Positions 46,801 to 60,933 of a stretch of 64,000 nt of DNA are shown here, one piece after another. Source of the DNA: Helopsaltes ochotensis. Taxonomy: Eukaryota > Chordata > Aves > Passeriformes > Locustellidae. The position numbers and the translations under genes are program-made. The stretch's first letter is position 1, and each line of letters opens with the position of its first letter. A model generated the notes under the pieces. That model saw nothing but the letters and a program-made list of their open reading frames with translations. It ran no database searches and was not told the origin of the DNA. The stretch covers positions 411,915-475,914 of the forward strand of contig VXBM01000421.1 of NCBI GenBank assembly GCA_013400155.1. The letters are read 5' to 3'.

Positions 46801-49800
46801 TGTTCCAACTAAAGCTTTGTGTTTAATTCATTGCCTGCTTGACTCTGACACTGTGCCAACAGCCCCAACCCCTAAACCTTTTCACATTACAGATCTCTCT
46901 GTCCCATTTTTCAGAGATTGAGCATTAAAAAACCCCAAGCAGGTTAATTTGAAGAGGTTTAACAGAATATACCTATGTCAGGTGAAGCCTGAGGCCTGCA
47001 CTGGAGAGAGCAGGGAAGGATCTCACTGGTCCCTTTCCCAGTGGGACCGAGCATCACTCACTGGCTGAAATTCCCCTCTCCCTCCATGCAAGGCAGGCTG
47101 GAGGAGGTGATGAACCCCAGAAACTAAGGAAGAGTGGACAAGACGGGTTCGATGGAGGGATGGCTGCAGCCAGGGTCGATTTTGGTCTCCCCAAGCAAAA
47201 ACACAAGAACCTGCAGGTATAAAACCTGCAGCCTGAAGCAGAGGGAAGTGGACATTTCACCTAAACACAAGAGAGGCTGAGAAAATCAAAGCTTGCCTCA
47301 AGGAGAGTTTTGCCAGCCACTAAAGGAAACAAAAACTATCGCCTTTAGGTAGATATAAGCCTAGTTTAAGTGGTGCAACAGCCAAAAGCTTCAAAGGCCT
47401 CAAACACACTAAGGCAAAAATCCTTTGTAACATCAAAGCTCTTCCAAACACATGGCTCATGAATTATTGTCCAAGAAATTCAGGCAGGTTCCTCAGGATA
47501 GGAGGGTTCTGCTTAGGAGGGAAAAGAACTGAACCAGGCTGCAAATTCCCCACCTCTGCTGAACTCTCTCTGACAGAAATCACAATCCTGCTCTCAAACA
47601 AGGCCAAGTTCAGCCAAACTTCCCTAAGAAACAGGCTGAGGTGTACAGCAACAACTGCAAATGGAACAGGGAATGGGGATAAAGCAGCAAATCTCAGGAG
47701 AATGGAGAGAATAAGCATTTGAAACGCCAAACAGAATCCCAAACCTTCATTAACGAGCACAGATTAATTTAGTGGGAGAGAAGGTGATCATTGCCACTGC
47801 TGCTGGGCTGGAGTGGGAGGGAAGCAGGCAGATAATGCCGGGCTCAGCTGTTCAGGGCAGCAGCTGTCCCCAAATCCTCATTGGAGGGAACGAGCCAGGA
47901 GGTCACGGGAGTCACGATTATTTGGAATGAAGAGGGGAAACAATAGGTTGGGGCCCTCTGTCTTCTTGCCTTTCTCATGGCTTTTGTGAGCTGCTGCCTT
48001 CCCAGAATAGCTGGCTGCACTGGGGGCAGCTCAGGGGCTGGGTCTGGACAGCCTTTTCTCCCCTGCAGCTCCACAATTTAAAAGGAAAAGTGACACCTCC
48101 ATCCCCCCCATTTGTGTGCCCGGCTCCCGAGCATCTCTGCAATACCTTCAGCTGAGCAAGGAGGCAGGGGGAGGCTTTAAGCTTTAACAAGGGATAGGAA
48201 AAAAGCTCAAAACTGACTCAGTTCCGTGAAATTTATTTTTTCTGACGCCTCTCCTCAGCTGAATTTCTCTCCCAGGACAAAGCTAATGCCTTACTGCAGG
48301 ACACTGTGACAAACCAGCCAGAATTCCAGCTTTTCCTGAGCCAGGAATGCTGCTCCAGAGGGGAGTGGAGCCACTGCTGTTTGATGGAGTGTAAGAGAGC
48401 TTGTAGCACCCAGAGGGCTAAAACAGGGTCTGCTAACAGTTCACAAAGTTTAGTGAACAAAAAACGGCCAAAAACCTGCTTTGCCAAGATGTTGGCCACC
48501 ACAGTAAATAAAACATGATTCTTGTCGTGCCTCTCAGTGCAGCCTTGTGTGACCCTGGGCAAGGCATTGAACCCTGATCCAGCCAGGGCTGCTGTGCCCC
48601 AGGAATGCTGCAAACCTGATCCCATTGCAGAAGAGCTTTAAAATGGCAATTCTGACACAGTGGTAGAGTCTGACTGGTTGGGCTCGGTAGAGCTGAAGTG
48701 AGAGTCTAAACAAGGACTTCACTGCTTCCTTGGAATTTCTGATGAAGACACAGACAGAAGAGACTTGACTTTTCTTACAGAATTTTTCTAAACAAGGTTC
48801 CCATATCCTGACTCCTACTTTGTGTGAGTTTGGAGAGAAACAGGTCTTGATTTTCACTCTAGGATGAGACTGTTGTAGTGCTGCTGGATCAAAAGACCAG
48901 GTGAAACATAAAATGTTTAATTTAAGATCAGCAGACAGTGTTAGACATTCCTTGCCTGTACCAGTAGGGATGAACACAGAGCCTGCTGAAAGCTGCACTG
49001 TGAGTAATATTAGGGTAAATCTGAGATCAGAGAAAACACATTTCTTGTTTTAAGTAGTGTTTCCCCCCTTTTTTTTCTCAATACCACTTTATTTTTGATC
49101 CACAGGCTAAGGACTGTTGTAGGGTGCCATCGGAATTGTTTAATAGGATACTTCTCATGTTATAATCTTGGTAAAGAGACCCACATGTGGATTTGAATAA
49201 CATCTTGAAAGGAGATTGAGTGTAATAAGGCGACAGAAAGATTGAAAGAAGATTAAAACTCATTTGATCCCCAACTCCCAGGCAAAGCACAGTAACTCCT
49301 CCACCCTACACACACCTGATCCTGACACTGCTAAGAGGCAGAAGGCACAAGAATAAAAACCCAACCAAAGCCAGGTTTCCCTCCTGGGACAGGTTTGATG
49401 TGTTTGCTCAGGAGATGAAGGCACAGAGGAGTTTGGATATCCCCAGGAGCAGGCAGGAACACTGGCTGAAAGCAGTGCCAGCGATTGACCACGTCACAGA
49501 CTCTTGGTGAGACCTAAAGCTTCCATTTTTTTTTCTAATGGTATTTGGCTTGGCTTGGTTTTCTGAACTGCTGCTGCTCTCAGGTTCAACAGGAGACATG
49601 TTTCTCTAAGCTGATTTCTCTGTGGCTGAGGATTTAATCAGATCAAAGTAGCGATTAAAACATGGGCTATAACCACAAGCCTTAAAGGGAGAGCTCCAAC
49701 ACTGAGCTCCAACTGAGCTCTCCCCCTTTAAAATCCAAAGAGAAGCATTATCTATCTCTGGCAAATGTATGCTTTTAAAAAATCCTGGATTTCTGCTCCT

Positions 49801-52800
49801 TCTGGGTCACCTTTTCTCTCGATAGGGTGCGAAGCTCCTGGCAAGTACCAAGAAATGAAGAAATGCAAATGAATTAAGGGCTGCAGTTAATGTGAATGCA
49901 TTAACACCACCAAGACACCCTGGAAGGTGGATTTGCTGACACTCCCTTCGCTCCAACACATCCACTGTAAACTTCCAGCACGGCTCCCTCAGACCCTGTC
50001 AGTGCTCCTGACATACTTTCCTACAGTTTTCCACTTGCTGCTTTGTAGGTCTGTGGTTCCTTTCATCCATCCAAAGACAGCACGATAGCATGTTGGGAGT
50101 GGTGAGAAATAGGATTATAAAAAATGTAAATGGAGCAGCATTTCCACAGCTCTACGCAGAGTAAACCAGAGCAACCCAAACATTAAGGCCAAAAACGCCT
50201 TTTTAGTGACAATTAGTCTCAGGAATGAGGCCTAATTTTGCATTACGACCTGTATGAAGAGCCAACGGAGCTGTGCCATCAGATCCATGAGCCCCATCCC
50301 AGCTCCCTCCTGCACAACAAAAACAGGCCAAGTGACTCACTCGGCAGCTGAGGATGAAGGCTGCTGGGTTCTGGCTCCTGCTCCTGTTCCCCGAGCCCCG
50401 CCAGGCTGGATGGGAATTGTTCCCAAAGGTGCAGCAAAGAGCAGCTCCTCTTGAACCCCGTGGTAGCTCTGCCCCAGGAGTGCCAGGGGATATTTTGGAT
50501 TAATGGAGAAGGGCACGTTCCATGGGGAGTCAATATTTATTTGTTACGCCGACTTGGCAGCTCAGCCCTCTCCTCGCTTCCATCACTGTGACACCTTTGA
50601 GATACCAGCTCCTTGGTATGTGGGATAACATCTTCTTCCAAGCTATTCTTGACACTCTACTCCTACTCCTCTTCTATGTGTTTAACCATTTTAAAGCTGA
50701 TTTGGGTCATGACTAATAGAATTAGATACTAAAATCATGTGCTGTCAGCAGCAGACATTGTAGAGCCAGCAGGACCCACGTGGAATGCAAGTCGAGGCAG
50801 CTTCAGATGGTTGAGAAAGCAGTCATGTCAGCTTGTACTTTCTTCCCTTTTTAAAATAGAATTAAAGCTGGACAAAAATCCCACCAAAACCCCCAAACCT
50901 CAACTTCACTCTTTTTGGAACCAATTTCTTTAGTTTGCATATCAGTCTAAACCCAAAACAAGGGGAGATGAAATTGTCCTCAAGCACTGTTGGGAGTGAG
51001 GACATTGAACAAATAAATGCCAACAGCCCAATTTTATGATCTACTGAATTAAAGCAGACATGTGTGTTTTAAATCTGGGGTCACAGACTTGGGGTTTGTG
51101 CAAAACTCACTGGTTCTACCTACTTTCATCTCACTGCAGTCCATATGAAGAGCACATGCCCTTTTCATGGATATTTCCAATAACTCTTCCTTGTTTTCCC
51201 AGAAAAAAAAATTAAAATAAAAAGAGCACACCCTCCTTCTCCCTGCTGTGACATTTGGAGAACGATCTGTCCATCAGCTTTAGGGCAGAGCTGTCACACA
51301 GGCCTGAAGGTCGGGTTTTATTCCTGGCTCTGCCACTGACGTTATTTGAATGGCTTTAGGTAAATAAAATGTAAACATTGAAAATGTAAACAGCATCACA
51401 GTTTCTGAAGCAGTTTGGTATTTTCCAGCAGAAGGCACTACAGAAACAAGACTGATGTTTTCATAGCAAACAAATCCGAAGAACCTCCTTTTCCTAATTC
51501 TTTAAAAGGGTTAAACACCATTAATTCAAGCTGGGAGACAATTCAAGGTGCAGCTCACGAGTTTTGTCTCGTACACGTTGAACATTCAGTTTTCAAGCCT
51601 TGGACTGCAACTTGCCAATGGCTGCAGAAAGCTGTGCAGGACGTAGTTGGGGAAACCCCCAACTACTCAAGAGGGCTCAGTTCATCTTTCTAAATAAAAG
51701 CATGGAGTTCAATAGAAAAGAAGATTTGAGTTAGCCTATGATAAAATCCTCCAAAACTGGACACTCCACAAGAGCTGCTCTTTCTTTGCTCCTTTTTGTG
51801 ACCCCTCTCACACATCCCTATGAATTCCTGCTCATTATGTTCTCCAGCACTGAGTCCACAGGGCAAGTTCAAACCCAAGCACTGATATGTAAAATACGGT
51901 TATTTACAACTGGGTTCACCACAGGTACCATCTGCTCCCAGATGTTTACATGGAGTTACCTCTATTTGCAATAGCTGTCCAGATTCCCTTGCAGGAGACA
52001 GAAAGGCATTTTTGGAGTGCAGTTCACCCTGAAGGAGATGCTTTAAAACCTGCAGAAAATCCATCAGTTAACACTGACTTGGACACCTACGCAGGAGCCA
52101 GCAGTAACTTAGTCCTGGGTTTATCCAGGTTCATGGATAAGACTCAGCATAGAGAAATAAAATGTCAAAATATCCTCAAAAACCTGTTCAAAACCCCTGT
52201 ACAAGACTGGTCCCTCTTTAACGGGGCAATATTTAAGGATCTTTTCTCCCAGCTCCCTCGTGTCAGCTGACTGAGATTTGTTAACATCTTAGACAACACT
52301 TTTATGCCTCATGCATAAGTCAGATTTATTTTTGTGATGTTTTCTCCTCCACATGAAACAACAAGTCTAAAGAATTATTTTAATGAATGACTCCTTTCTA
52401 ATGATTACAGTTTTCAGTAGAACAAAAGTGATCTGGTCCAGACTCACAAGGAAACCAAGGTACATTTGTCCTCATATACAGAAAGCCCCAGGGTAGGAAG
52501 GAGGGTGTGAAAGGTAACTCCTTCCTTGTGGGCAAAGATGTTTTACTTGCAAATGCCTGAAACTGCACCCAAAAAGCAGATTACAAATAAAGCAAGTTAT
52601 CCTTGTGTACAGGTGGCTGAGCCATCATACTCAGGTTACACCGTTTGGAAGGTTTTTACCACTCCAACCACACGCCCGAATCATTTCACTGCGATTTTAC
52701 CCTTTTCTGATGGGTTTATTGACAGCATTATTAAGAGGAGGTTACAATTCTGCAGGAATCATCACTAATGTACACGCAGCCCTAGTGGGACACTGAGTAA

Positions 52801-55360
52801 CTGAACTCCACACTCTCCTTGTTCTTCCCTAGAAAGGATCCCACAAACTCATCTCCGGGAGAGCAAGGCCACCAATCCATTCCACAGAGTCTCCTAATGG
52901 AGCTTTGAGGTTGCACTTTTCCCTCTGTGTCCTCTGCTTCCACTTTCTCTGATGTCAGATCACATTAAAGGGACAATCAATGTTTCTGTCTGGCTCTTGC
53001 CCACCCCGTGCCAGGGCCCCCCTGCTCCATCCCCCCGGATCTGGGAGAGGCCAGGGAATCCTGGCTCACGGCCCGTGCTCAATACGCCACCGACACGGTG
53101 GCTGGAACAGCCCAGCAGCGCTCTGCCTTCCCTCTTCCTTCTCCTGGCTCCTCCTCAAACCTCATGCTTAGGCAGAGTGATCACTACAAAGATTAAAACT
53201 TGCAGAGGTGCAAAACAAAAATAGCAGGAACACAACCTGGGTGAGGCCTTGGCTGTGTGACCTGCAGAGGTCTCACCTGAGGGGCTGAGCTACATGAACC
53301 CCTCCTCATGATTCCAGCATCACGCTGGGTTTCAATAAAAATGTTTCAAATGGCCAAACAGACCCTGTGCAGAACTGTCAGTTTGTTCCAGCCCAAATGC
53401 ACTGTCAGCTGTATATTCCTGAATTGAAATGTCCATTAGAAATGGGAGGAAAATCCAGGTTCTTCCCTGTCCAAGCACACAGAGATGAGTCTTTGATTAA
53501 GGCATGCACAAGTGAGATGCTTTCATTGAAATACCACAGGTATTCTGCCAAGTTTTGAAGCAAAAATATGTGATTAGGATTTAAACATCCACCTCTCTGA
53601 CGCTGTGCTTGACTTGCATCTTGTGGGAAATGTAAAGTTTGGATGCCACCCTAAAACCATGTCAGATTTAACAATCAGTGGAAGGGAGCTGCATCTAGGA
53701 GAAAAGTCAAATCTCCAAAAGCTGTGCCCTCAGTAAAAACTGAATGTCCAATAATAACAGCAGCACCTGGAATTATGCACAGATTCCTGTAGGTACAGTC
53801 CAGGTGACCTCAACAGTCAGAAAAGGCCCCAAAATTGTGCATAATACACTCAAGCAGGACAGGTAGAATTTTTCCATGCAGAATATCAAATAATCCCAGG
53901 AATCCAGTGGCAACCAGAACTCTTTAGTATAAATTAACACCCCCAAAAGTCTCAGTTTCCCCTGAAAATGGCTTTGAGCACTTTGGTGCTTTGTGCTTAT
54001 TAACACAAATTCATGGAAACATCCCACCTTCCCCGATATTTTCTACATCTGCAATTTTAAACAACTCTAGATTGGCCAGGAATTTCTGTAAAGAAAATAA
54101 AAACCGGAATATAATAAACTGCCATTTTCACTGTTACCACTGCACCGACACAAATATTGGTGTTTCCTGTGTGCTCAGGGAAAATCAGTAATCCCATTTT
54201 CAGGCTGGACTCTTCCCATGGCCACAGGTTCTCCTTCCATCCCTCACCCACGCATCCAGCACGGATCTCTCTGCCTGAATTATCCCCTCAGTGCCACAAC
54301 CTTGGGCTTCAGCACAGCCACCACTCAGTTCTCACAACTGCTGGGCTCCACGGGATGATTTCCCACTTCCATATGGATTTCAGACCAGAGGAAAGGCACT
54401 GAACCACCTGCTCCACAAAGGAACAGCCACTCTCTCTTATAAAATTCCAGAAGCACCGGTGCCATGAAATCCCTGAGCTCCTCTTGCCAGGGAAGAAGAG
54501 GAAATCCATTGCCAAGGCTCCTGTGTCCCAGGGGGAATCCCAGCACCTCGCAGCTTTGCTGATGGACCAAAGCTCATTTCAGCTCCTGCCAGGAGCCCCC
54601 AGGAGTTTCAGGGATGAGGGCAGCAGGGCAGGTGGAAACAGAGAGAAACCACCAAGTCTCCAGGGAGGATGGACGGGAGAGGAGGAGGGGAATTATTGTG
54701 GTTGAGAAAAGGGAAGGGGTTGGTCGAGAGAAATGCTATAAAAGCACCATGACGACAGAACAGGGTGATGGAAAGGTCAGTCCCTTTCAATAATGCTCTT
54801 TTTTTTCCTTGTCCAAATGAAATACTTGGCCACGTCCACCGGCAGAGTTCAGCTGGAGGTAAATGACCAGACAGGGGGGCCATAAACTGTCTAGAGATGA
54901 TGCTGTTCTGGGGGGGGCTGCCCTGCCCTTCCACCGAGGCAACTTCCACTGCAAAAAGCTCCAAAACTGCCCCAAACAAAAGGTGCTCTTGTGCAATCCC
55001 AGCACAGAGCTGGGCTGGGACTGCAGCCTCCCTCCAGGGAGGGCAAGAGCTGAGCTGGAGCCTGTCCTGAAGCAGGATTGAGGAGTGAGCACGAAGGGAT
55101 TTTCAATAATGAGCCAGTGATTAATCCTGATAGACATGCAGCCCTTGGAATTGCTTCTCAGCTGCTGCTGGTAGGTGGTCAAATTATACCTTTCCATCAC
55201 ATTTCCCACTATACTGCACATCTCCTCAGTACATTTTCTCATGAAGCACTGGAAGGATTCAGAACAATTAAACCTAACGACTGAGTAATTCCCACTCTTT
55301 TTTTTTTTTTTTCCCCCTAATATGAAATCATTCTTTCTAATGCTTTAGGAAAATAAATGT

Positions 55361-56120
55361 AAGCTTCTAGAGCTCCAAGTCAGTATTAATGTACCAAAAT
55401 GGTGCATTGTAACAGGAGATGCAACACAAAGATTTACTGTTTCCCGGAGTGGGTGCTGGAGCCAGCTGAACGGTCATTTAAAGTTTTCAGCTATGCATGA
55501 CAGGTGGAAAAGCTTTCAGGGAAAAAAAAAAAAATTATTGTATAGTGACTGGTTCTGATATTATACAAATGAGAGCATTTCCTGCCTATCACAGCCTTCC
55601 TTAAGGCTGGGAGGGTTTTATTCACTGTTATTTATTCACTGACAACTGATTTATTTCTTAATTTATTTCCTAAGAGCACAGGAGTGGTGGCACATAAGCA
55701 AATATGTCAGGGAGCAAATATACAGCCCAGACATATATTCCTGTAAGGCCAGGGCAGCTCTGCATTCAGTGATTCAGCTTCCCCTTCACCACTATTTATG
55801 TATTTACAGGAGCTAAAAGTCTTTTATCAAAGTAGCTCCTGTAAGGCAAATCCAAACCCCATTTTACCTGCAGTAATGTGTTTGCTTTTAAAAAAGGGGA
55901 GGGGGCAGAAGACTGTCATCAGCTCTTACCTCCACTGAGCAAGTTGGTTTCTGTTTTATTTATCGTTAGTTTTTCCCCTTCATGCACTCCTTTGGAATAA
56001 TAAACTGGAGTAGTTCCTCCCATTCCAAGTTTAATTTTAATATGCATGACCTGAGCAGCTATAAAGAATATGCAAAAAATCTTTTTTTTCCCCCCCTACA
56101 TCCTAAAACTTCAGCTCACC
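55361..56120. promoter_or_regulatory. Enhancer-like, AT-rich unique stretch in SKI intron 1
   Basis: About 760 bp of CpG-poor unique sequence, rich in homeobox-type TAAT cores, 'tatgcatgac' and 'aatatgcat' octamer-like words, and one TTGATAAA GATA-type site. It contains the 12-bp-stem hairpin at 55804-55844. This texture is typical of conserved developmental enhancers, but conservation could not be tested. Confidence 0.3.
55804..55844. repeat. Perfect 12-bp inverted repeat, 17-nt loop
   Basis: Arm TTACAGGAGCTA (55804-55815) is exactly complementary to TAGCTCCTGTAA (55833-55844). The loop is AT-rich and contains 'cttttatcaa'. It could be paired protein-binding sites or an RNA hairpin. It is shorter than a normal microRNA precursor. 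Confidence 0.9.
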
Positions 56121-56641
56121 CCTGGCAAATTCTCTGTCATTCTTGTCCCCAGTGATATCAGCTCTTCTTTCATGGTCACTGGTGAAAGGGAGGGAACTAA
56201 AAGGATGCTTGATCCAGGACTCTGCTGGCATTAAAAATCAAAAATACAAAAAGATTTAACTTTTTCACCAAGAATTAGAGGAAGTGCTTAACAAAAATGA
56301 ATCACAGGGCGTTGTTGTTACTCTGCTTGGAAAATGTATTTACTAGGAACGAGTAAATAATAAAAAAAAAATGTTTTATCTGAACATTAAGTTTGTATGG
56401 CAATACCTACAGTTTCTAGGTTTACAACCTTTTCTTGGGTTCTTGTAAGTTTTACCATTAAAAAGGCTTTAGGAAATGGCTGACAGCTCTGGTCCCTTTA
56501 TTTTTCAGGCACTATCACAGGGTGCATTTTCATGCATATTTCCCATCAATACTATTTTATAATCCCAGTTACAACCTTTGCAGAAGGAGCAGTGCAGCTC
56601 GACGGGTATTTAAAGAACAGCATTAAAATGGGATGTTTGGA

Positions 56642-56660
56642 TTTGCAGAGCAGGAGAAAA
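56642..56660. repeat. Poly(A) run in SKI intron 1
   Basis: A homopolymer of about 17 A is followed by a G-rich patch (ggaggg, gtggggggg). Simple sequence; boundaries within two bases. Confidence 0.75.
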
Positions 56661-58225
56661 AAAAAAAAAAAGGAGGGTGGGGGGGAAGGCAGGGACTGAG
56701 CAGAAGAGCACAGGCAGTAATTATAACAATACCTTGTGCCTTGCTGAGTGTTCCATGGCATGACTCATTAGATCCTAACAATGCCTAGGAGATAGGAAGT
56801 GTCATTAGCACTATTTAATAAGCGGGGGAAACTGAGGTAGGGGAAAAAAAAAAAAAGAGAACGTTCTTGTCCAAGGTCACCCAGCAAACAGCCCCAGAAG
56901 AACCAGGATCCCATTTTCTAACCCCCAGCCCCTGTTTTTCCCCCGGAGCAGTGACCCTTCTTCAACTGAGGAATCACTGATTTCCCTTCCTGCAGCATCC
57001 TCCCCACTACGGCTTCATGAAGAGATCACCAGAATGGAAAAGAATTTGAGCTGTTAAATTACATAAGTGTGTAGTCACCACCTAGCAATGGAGAAAAAAG
57101 GGCTGGATATTTTCAGTTACAACTAGATTTTCTAACCAGATGGCCAGAAGAACTGACGTCACTCACATTCCAAATTACAGAGCTGCTTGAAAGCTGCTCC
57201 AGCATTAAGGATGCACCAGGCCTGCCTTCTAAGTCAGTTTTCCAAACCCCTTTCTGCACAGAGATCAGGAGGGGTTTTGACATCATTTTTGCTATTTTGT
57301 TGAAATTCTGCTCCTTTTGGGACACACCTGTCCCAAAGCTCCCTCAGGGATGCTCACATCTCCTTTTCCTGGAATGAGGCCCCAATTCAGGTTTAGCTTT
57401 CATCACTTACCAGGGTCTTCAATAATCCTGAACTTGGGAAGTTTTTTAACTTTCACTGAAAACTTCACAGAAGGAATCATCCTCTAACACTGACTGCTTG
57501 TATTTAACTCACCTGATCAACTGGATTTTGGCTCCAGATGAAAATCTCAGCAAACACAGGAGCTCAGGCAGGGCAACAAGACAAGGGGGAAAAGGGACAC
57601 AGGAAGGGCAGACCTGTCTGTTCTGAAATTTTAAATTTCATCCTCAACACAGAAAATTCAGGTCTGCTCTATTTTTGCTGCTTTCCCCCCTCTCTCTTTT
57701 CTTTATAAATTTAAGAGCAAAAAGTCAGTGGGAAGCTAGCATGAGCCTTGCAGCACAGGGAAGGCTGGATCGGATTCCAGGGTAAGAACCCTCTCCATCT
57801 CAGCAAAGTAAAAGGTCTGAACACGTTCCAAAATCCCATCAATCACTGGCTGGACATTTTCCCACCTTCAATGAAATGAAATACACATAAGGGGCCTACA
57901 AAATATTTTTTAACCCAAGCCAGTTCAGAGTTCTGGGAGACCAACTGAGAAAATCAGAAATATCTAAATCCCTATGTTGATTTTCTACTACAGCACCTTA
58001 AGACTCAGAAAAGTAAGATTATGGATGTTAAACCACCGTTCCTCCTGAGGGCTGACACTGCCTCAGGACAGCTGACCACGTTTCCATGGAAGGCTAACAC
58101 CGACACGCTGTAGGCTCCATACAGAGGTACCACATTCAGCTGGGACAGGACCAACATTTCGGACTTCAGCAGCTCCTCACGACAGCAGGAGAGCAAATTC
58201 TGGGCACTGCACAGTCCCGGACTAT

Positions 58226-58740
58226 GAATCATAGAATCATGGAATCATTTAGGTTGGAAGAGGCCTCCAGGATCAGAGTCCAAGCTGTGCCCAATCCCCA
58301 CCTTGTCCCCAGCCCTGAGCACTGAGTGCCACATCCAGACTTGCCCTGGACACCTCCAGGGATGGGCACTCCAAACCTGCCTGGGCAGCCCCTGCCAAGG
58401 CCTGAGCACCTTTTCCATGGAGAAATTCCTCCTGGTGTCCAGCCTGAGCCTCTCCTGGTGCAATTGAGGCCGTTCCCTCTCCTCCTGTCCCTGTTCCTGG
58501 GAGAAACCCCAATCCCCCCGGCTGTCCCCTCCTGTCAGGGAGTTTTCCATAGCCAGAATTCCCCCCTGAGCCTCCTTTTCTCCAGGCTGAGCCCCTTCCC
58601 CAGCTCCCTCAGCCCCTCCTGGGGCTCCAGCCCCTTCCCCAGCTCCCTCAGCCCCTCCTGGGGCTCCAGCCCCTTCCCACCTCCAGCCCCTCGATGTCTC
58701 TCTTGCACTGAGGGTCCCAGCACAGGGGGGACAGAGCTTA
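58226..58740 (-). mobile_element. CR1 LINE fragment, antisense, with internal duplication
   Basis: It begins with 'aatcatagaatcatggaatc', the antisense terminal octamers, and continues 'atttaggttggaagaggcctccagga', 'cctccagggatgggcactcc', 'cttttccatggagaaattcctcctggtgtccagcctgagcctctcctgg'. About 510 bp is recognisable, the longest CR1 piece in the window. A 39-bp unit near its inner end is present twice plus a partial third copy (58591-58680). Confidence 0.9.
58591..58680. repeat. 39-bp tandem duplication inside a CR1 copy
   Basis: Units start at 58591 and 58630, with a partial copy from 58669. Each begins GCCCCTTCCCCAGCTCCCTC. The two complete copies are identical as far as I can read. Confidence 0.9.
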
Positions 58741-60365
58741 AATCCAGTCATGAATTTCTCAGCTCACTGCAGCAACAACCCATTGAAAAGCACCACCGGG
58801 AGCCTGTAATTATCACATCTTTGCCGGAGTGTCCCCAGACCTGCCCGACAGAATTGCAAAGCACCCTCACTATTTGCACAGGCAGGAAAAGGAGCAACAG
58901 GAAAGAGCTCTTTCCACTGGCTATTAGCCTTAAAGACTTGGGGAGGAATGTCAGGAAAAGTAATCTGGTGCAAAGCACAGCATTTCAAAGGTGATAAAGG
59001 AGGAGTCGAAAGAAGAAAACAAGTTCTAGGATGTCTAGCAAGAGGTGATTTCTTTAAATCACCCCCTGTGCAAGGCAGGCCCAGTACTGGTTGTGTCTGG
59101 GAGCTGGCACCAAACTCTGCCAAGTTTCCATGCAAAATAAAACCTTTTATTTCCTCTGATTTCTTTCTCCCCTCTCCCCATGCAAAAGATTCCTGGTTTG
59201 GCATAGCACGATGAATTGAAGGAAGAAAACATCAGGTAAAGCAACAAGAAAAGGGAACTCAAGAACTTTTTGAAAAGGGTAGGACGTGCAACTGCTCACA
59301 GTTTTAGGGGAAAAGCAAAATAAAGCAGAAAAGGGAATGAAAAACTTCAGAGGTACAATGCCAGTCCCCGGTTAAGACATCACAATTCAGCCCAGGCCTT
59401 GCTCACCCCACAAGTTACTGAGCAGTGTGACAGGGAGAAATCCCAGCCTGGTGGTTTGGGATCCCTTGGAAAGCTCCTGTCGTGACTTCCTGACCAAGCC
59501 ACAATTTGCAAAGCTAAGTTACCCGCAGTATGAGACAGAAGTCCCAATTTCAGTATCCCATTCTTTCCTTTTTCCACAGGACCTGCTTGCTGTAAAAGGC
59601 CTCTGAAACAAAGGAATGTGCTCCAGCTATGGGAATTTTGATCCATCCATGTAAGAAGAGATTAAGAAAAACCCAACAATGCCTCCATGGTCATTAACCC
59701 AACCAGAGGAACTTTGAGAAGGCAGCTCTGACACTCCAATGAAGAGTTGTCTTGTCCACTTCACCCCCAGGAAAGGACAAAATGCACCAGTGAGGAGGCA
59801 ATCACATTTTTACAGCTTGTCTTCAAAATGGTTTAATACTTTTGTTCAATGGCATTTTACCTAAAAAACAGATCAATTCATGGAACAGCTCCTGAAATGG
59901 GAAAAGCCAACAGCAGCTGTCAGTTCCCTAAATCCACAACTGATAGCTCTGGGGGCTGTCACTGGAATGGCACAAAAGCACTGCTAACACTGCGATTATT
60001 GGCTACTATTGCCTCGAAATATGGACACACAGTCCTGTGCTGCAAATCTTGGAACCTTTGGCTCTAATGTTTAGTCCTGAAAAGACCAGGTTTCATTTCT
60101 GGTCACTCTTGATGTTCTCCCTGCTTACCTTGGCTGCAAGCCCCTCAAGTTCCAACAGTAAATATAAAATATCCAACTGCCCTTGTACTGCAGCCACCAG
60201 ACCTGACTGACACCTGCAGAACCATCAATCACAACCACAATATTACCAGGAAAATTCCATCCAAGTGCTGGTCAGGACTAGAACACAAACCAAGGTAATG
60301 CATTCACACTGAAAATAACTCAGAAAACATGCAAGCACTGACCAGCTGTGGGGTGGAAAGCAAAG

Positions 60366-60385
60366 ACACACACACACACACACAT
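60366..60385. repeat. (CA)n microsatellite
   Basis: About ten CA units lie in SKI intron 1. Confidence 0.9.
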
Positions 60386-60933
60386 TCCCTGTCTTCCCAA
60401 AAGTTCCCCAGGTCCCACAGCTGGCTGTGGAAAAATGCAGTAAGTGACAAACCAACCCACCAACTTTATGTATTTCAAATGTTACTTAATAAATGCCCTC
60501 CATCAGGTGGTCTGCAGGCTTTCAAATTATTATTCTTAGTAATAAGGGAAACTAACACTTTTCCTGAATAAAGTCACAGTGTCTAAGGGAGAAGTTCAAG
60601 ACTAAAAAAGAGAAAGTACATTTTGCTCACCTCCTCCAGTGTAACTGAGTGCACACTCCAGACACCAACAACTCCATGGCAAGAACATCACCTGATGCCA
60701 CACACATCTAAATTTACTGCTTATGTTAAAAAGCAATACTTGAGGCACTTTATAAATACTTTTCATCAGTGGAAACCAGCTATTAATTGCAAACCTAATG
60801 TATTGTAGGCCGGGACACCTCGATAAACTCAATAACTCTCCAAGGAACATCCTGGGATTAAATAATAGTCATTAAAGGCTCTTTCTTTCTCCATGCATTG
60901 GGTTTTCTTGCACTAACTGGTGTTTTATTACAC

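Noticed and set aside
58245..58994. Open frames on both strands (168 and 222 codons) with Gly/Ala/Glu or Ser/Pro repeats
   Set aside because: They lie in the antisense CR1 fragment and its 39-bp duplication. This is retroposon sequence, not a host gene.
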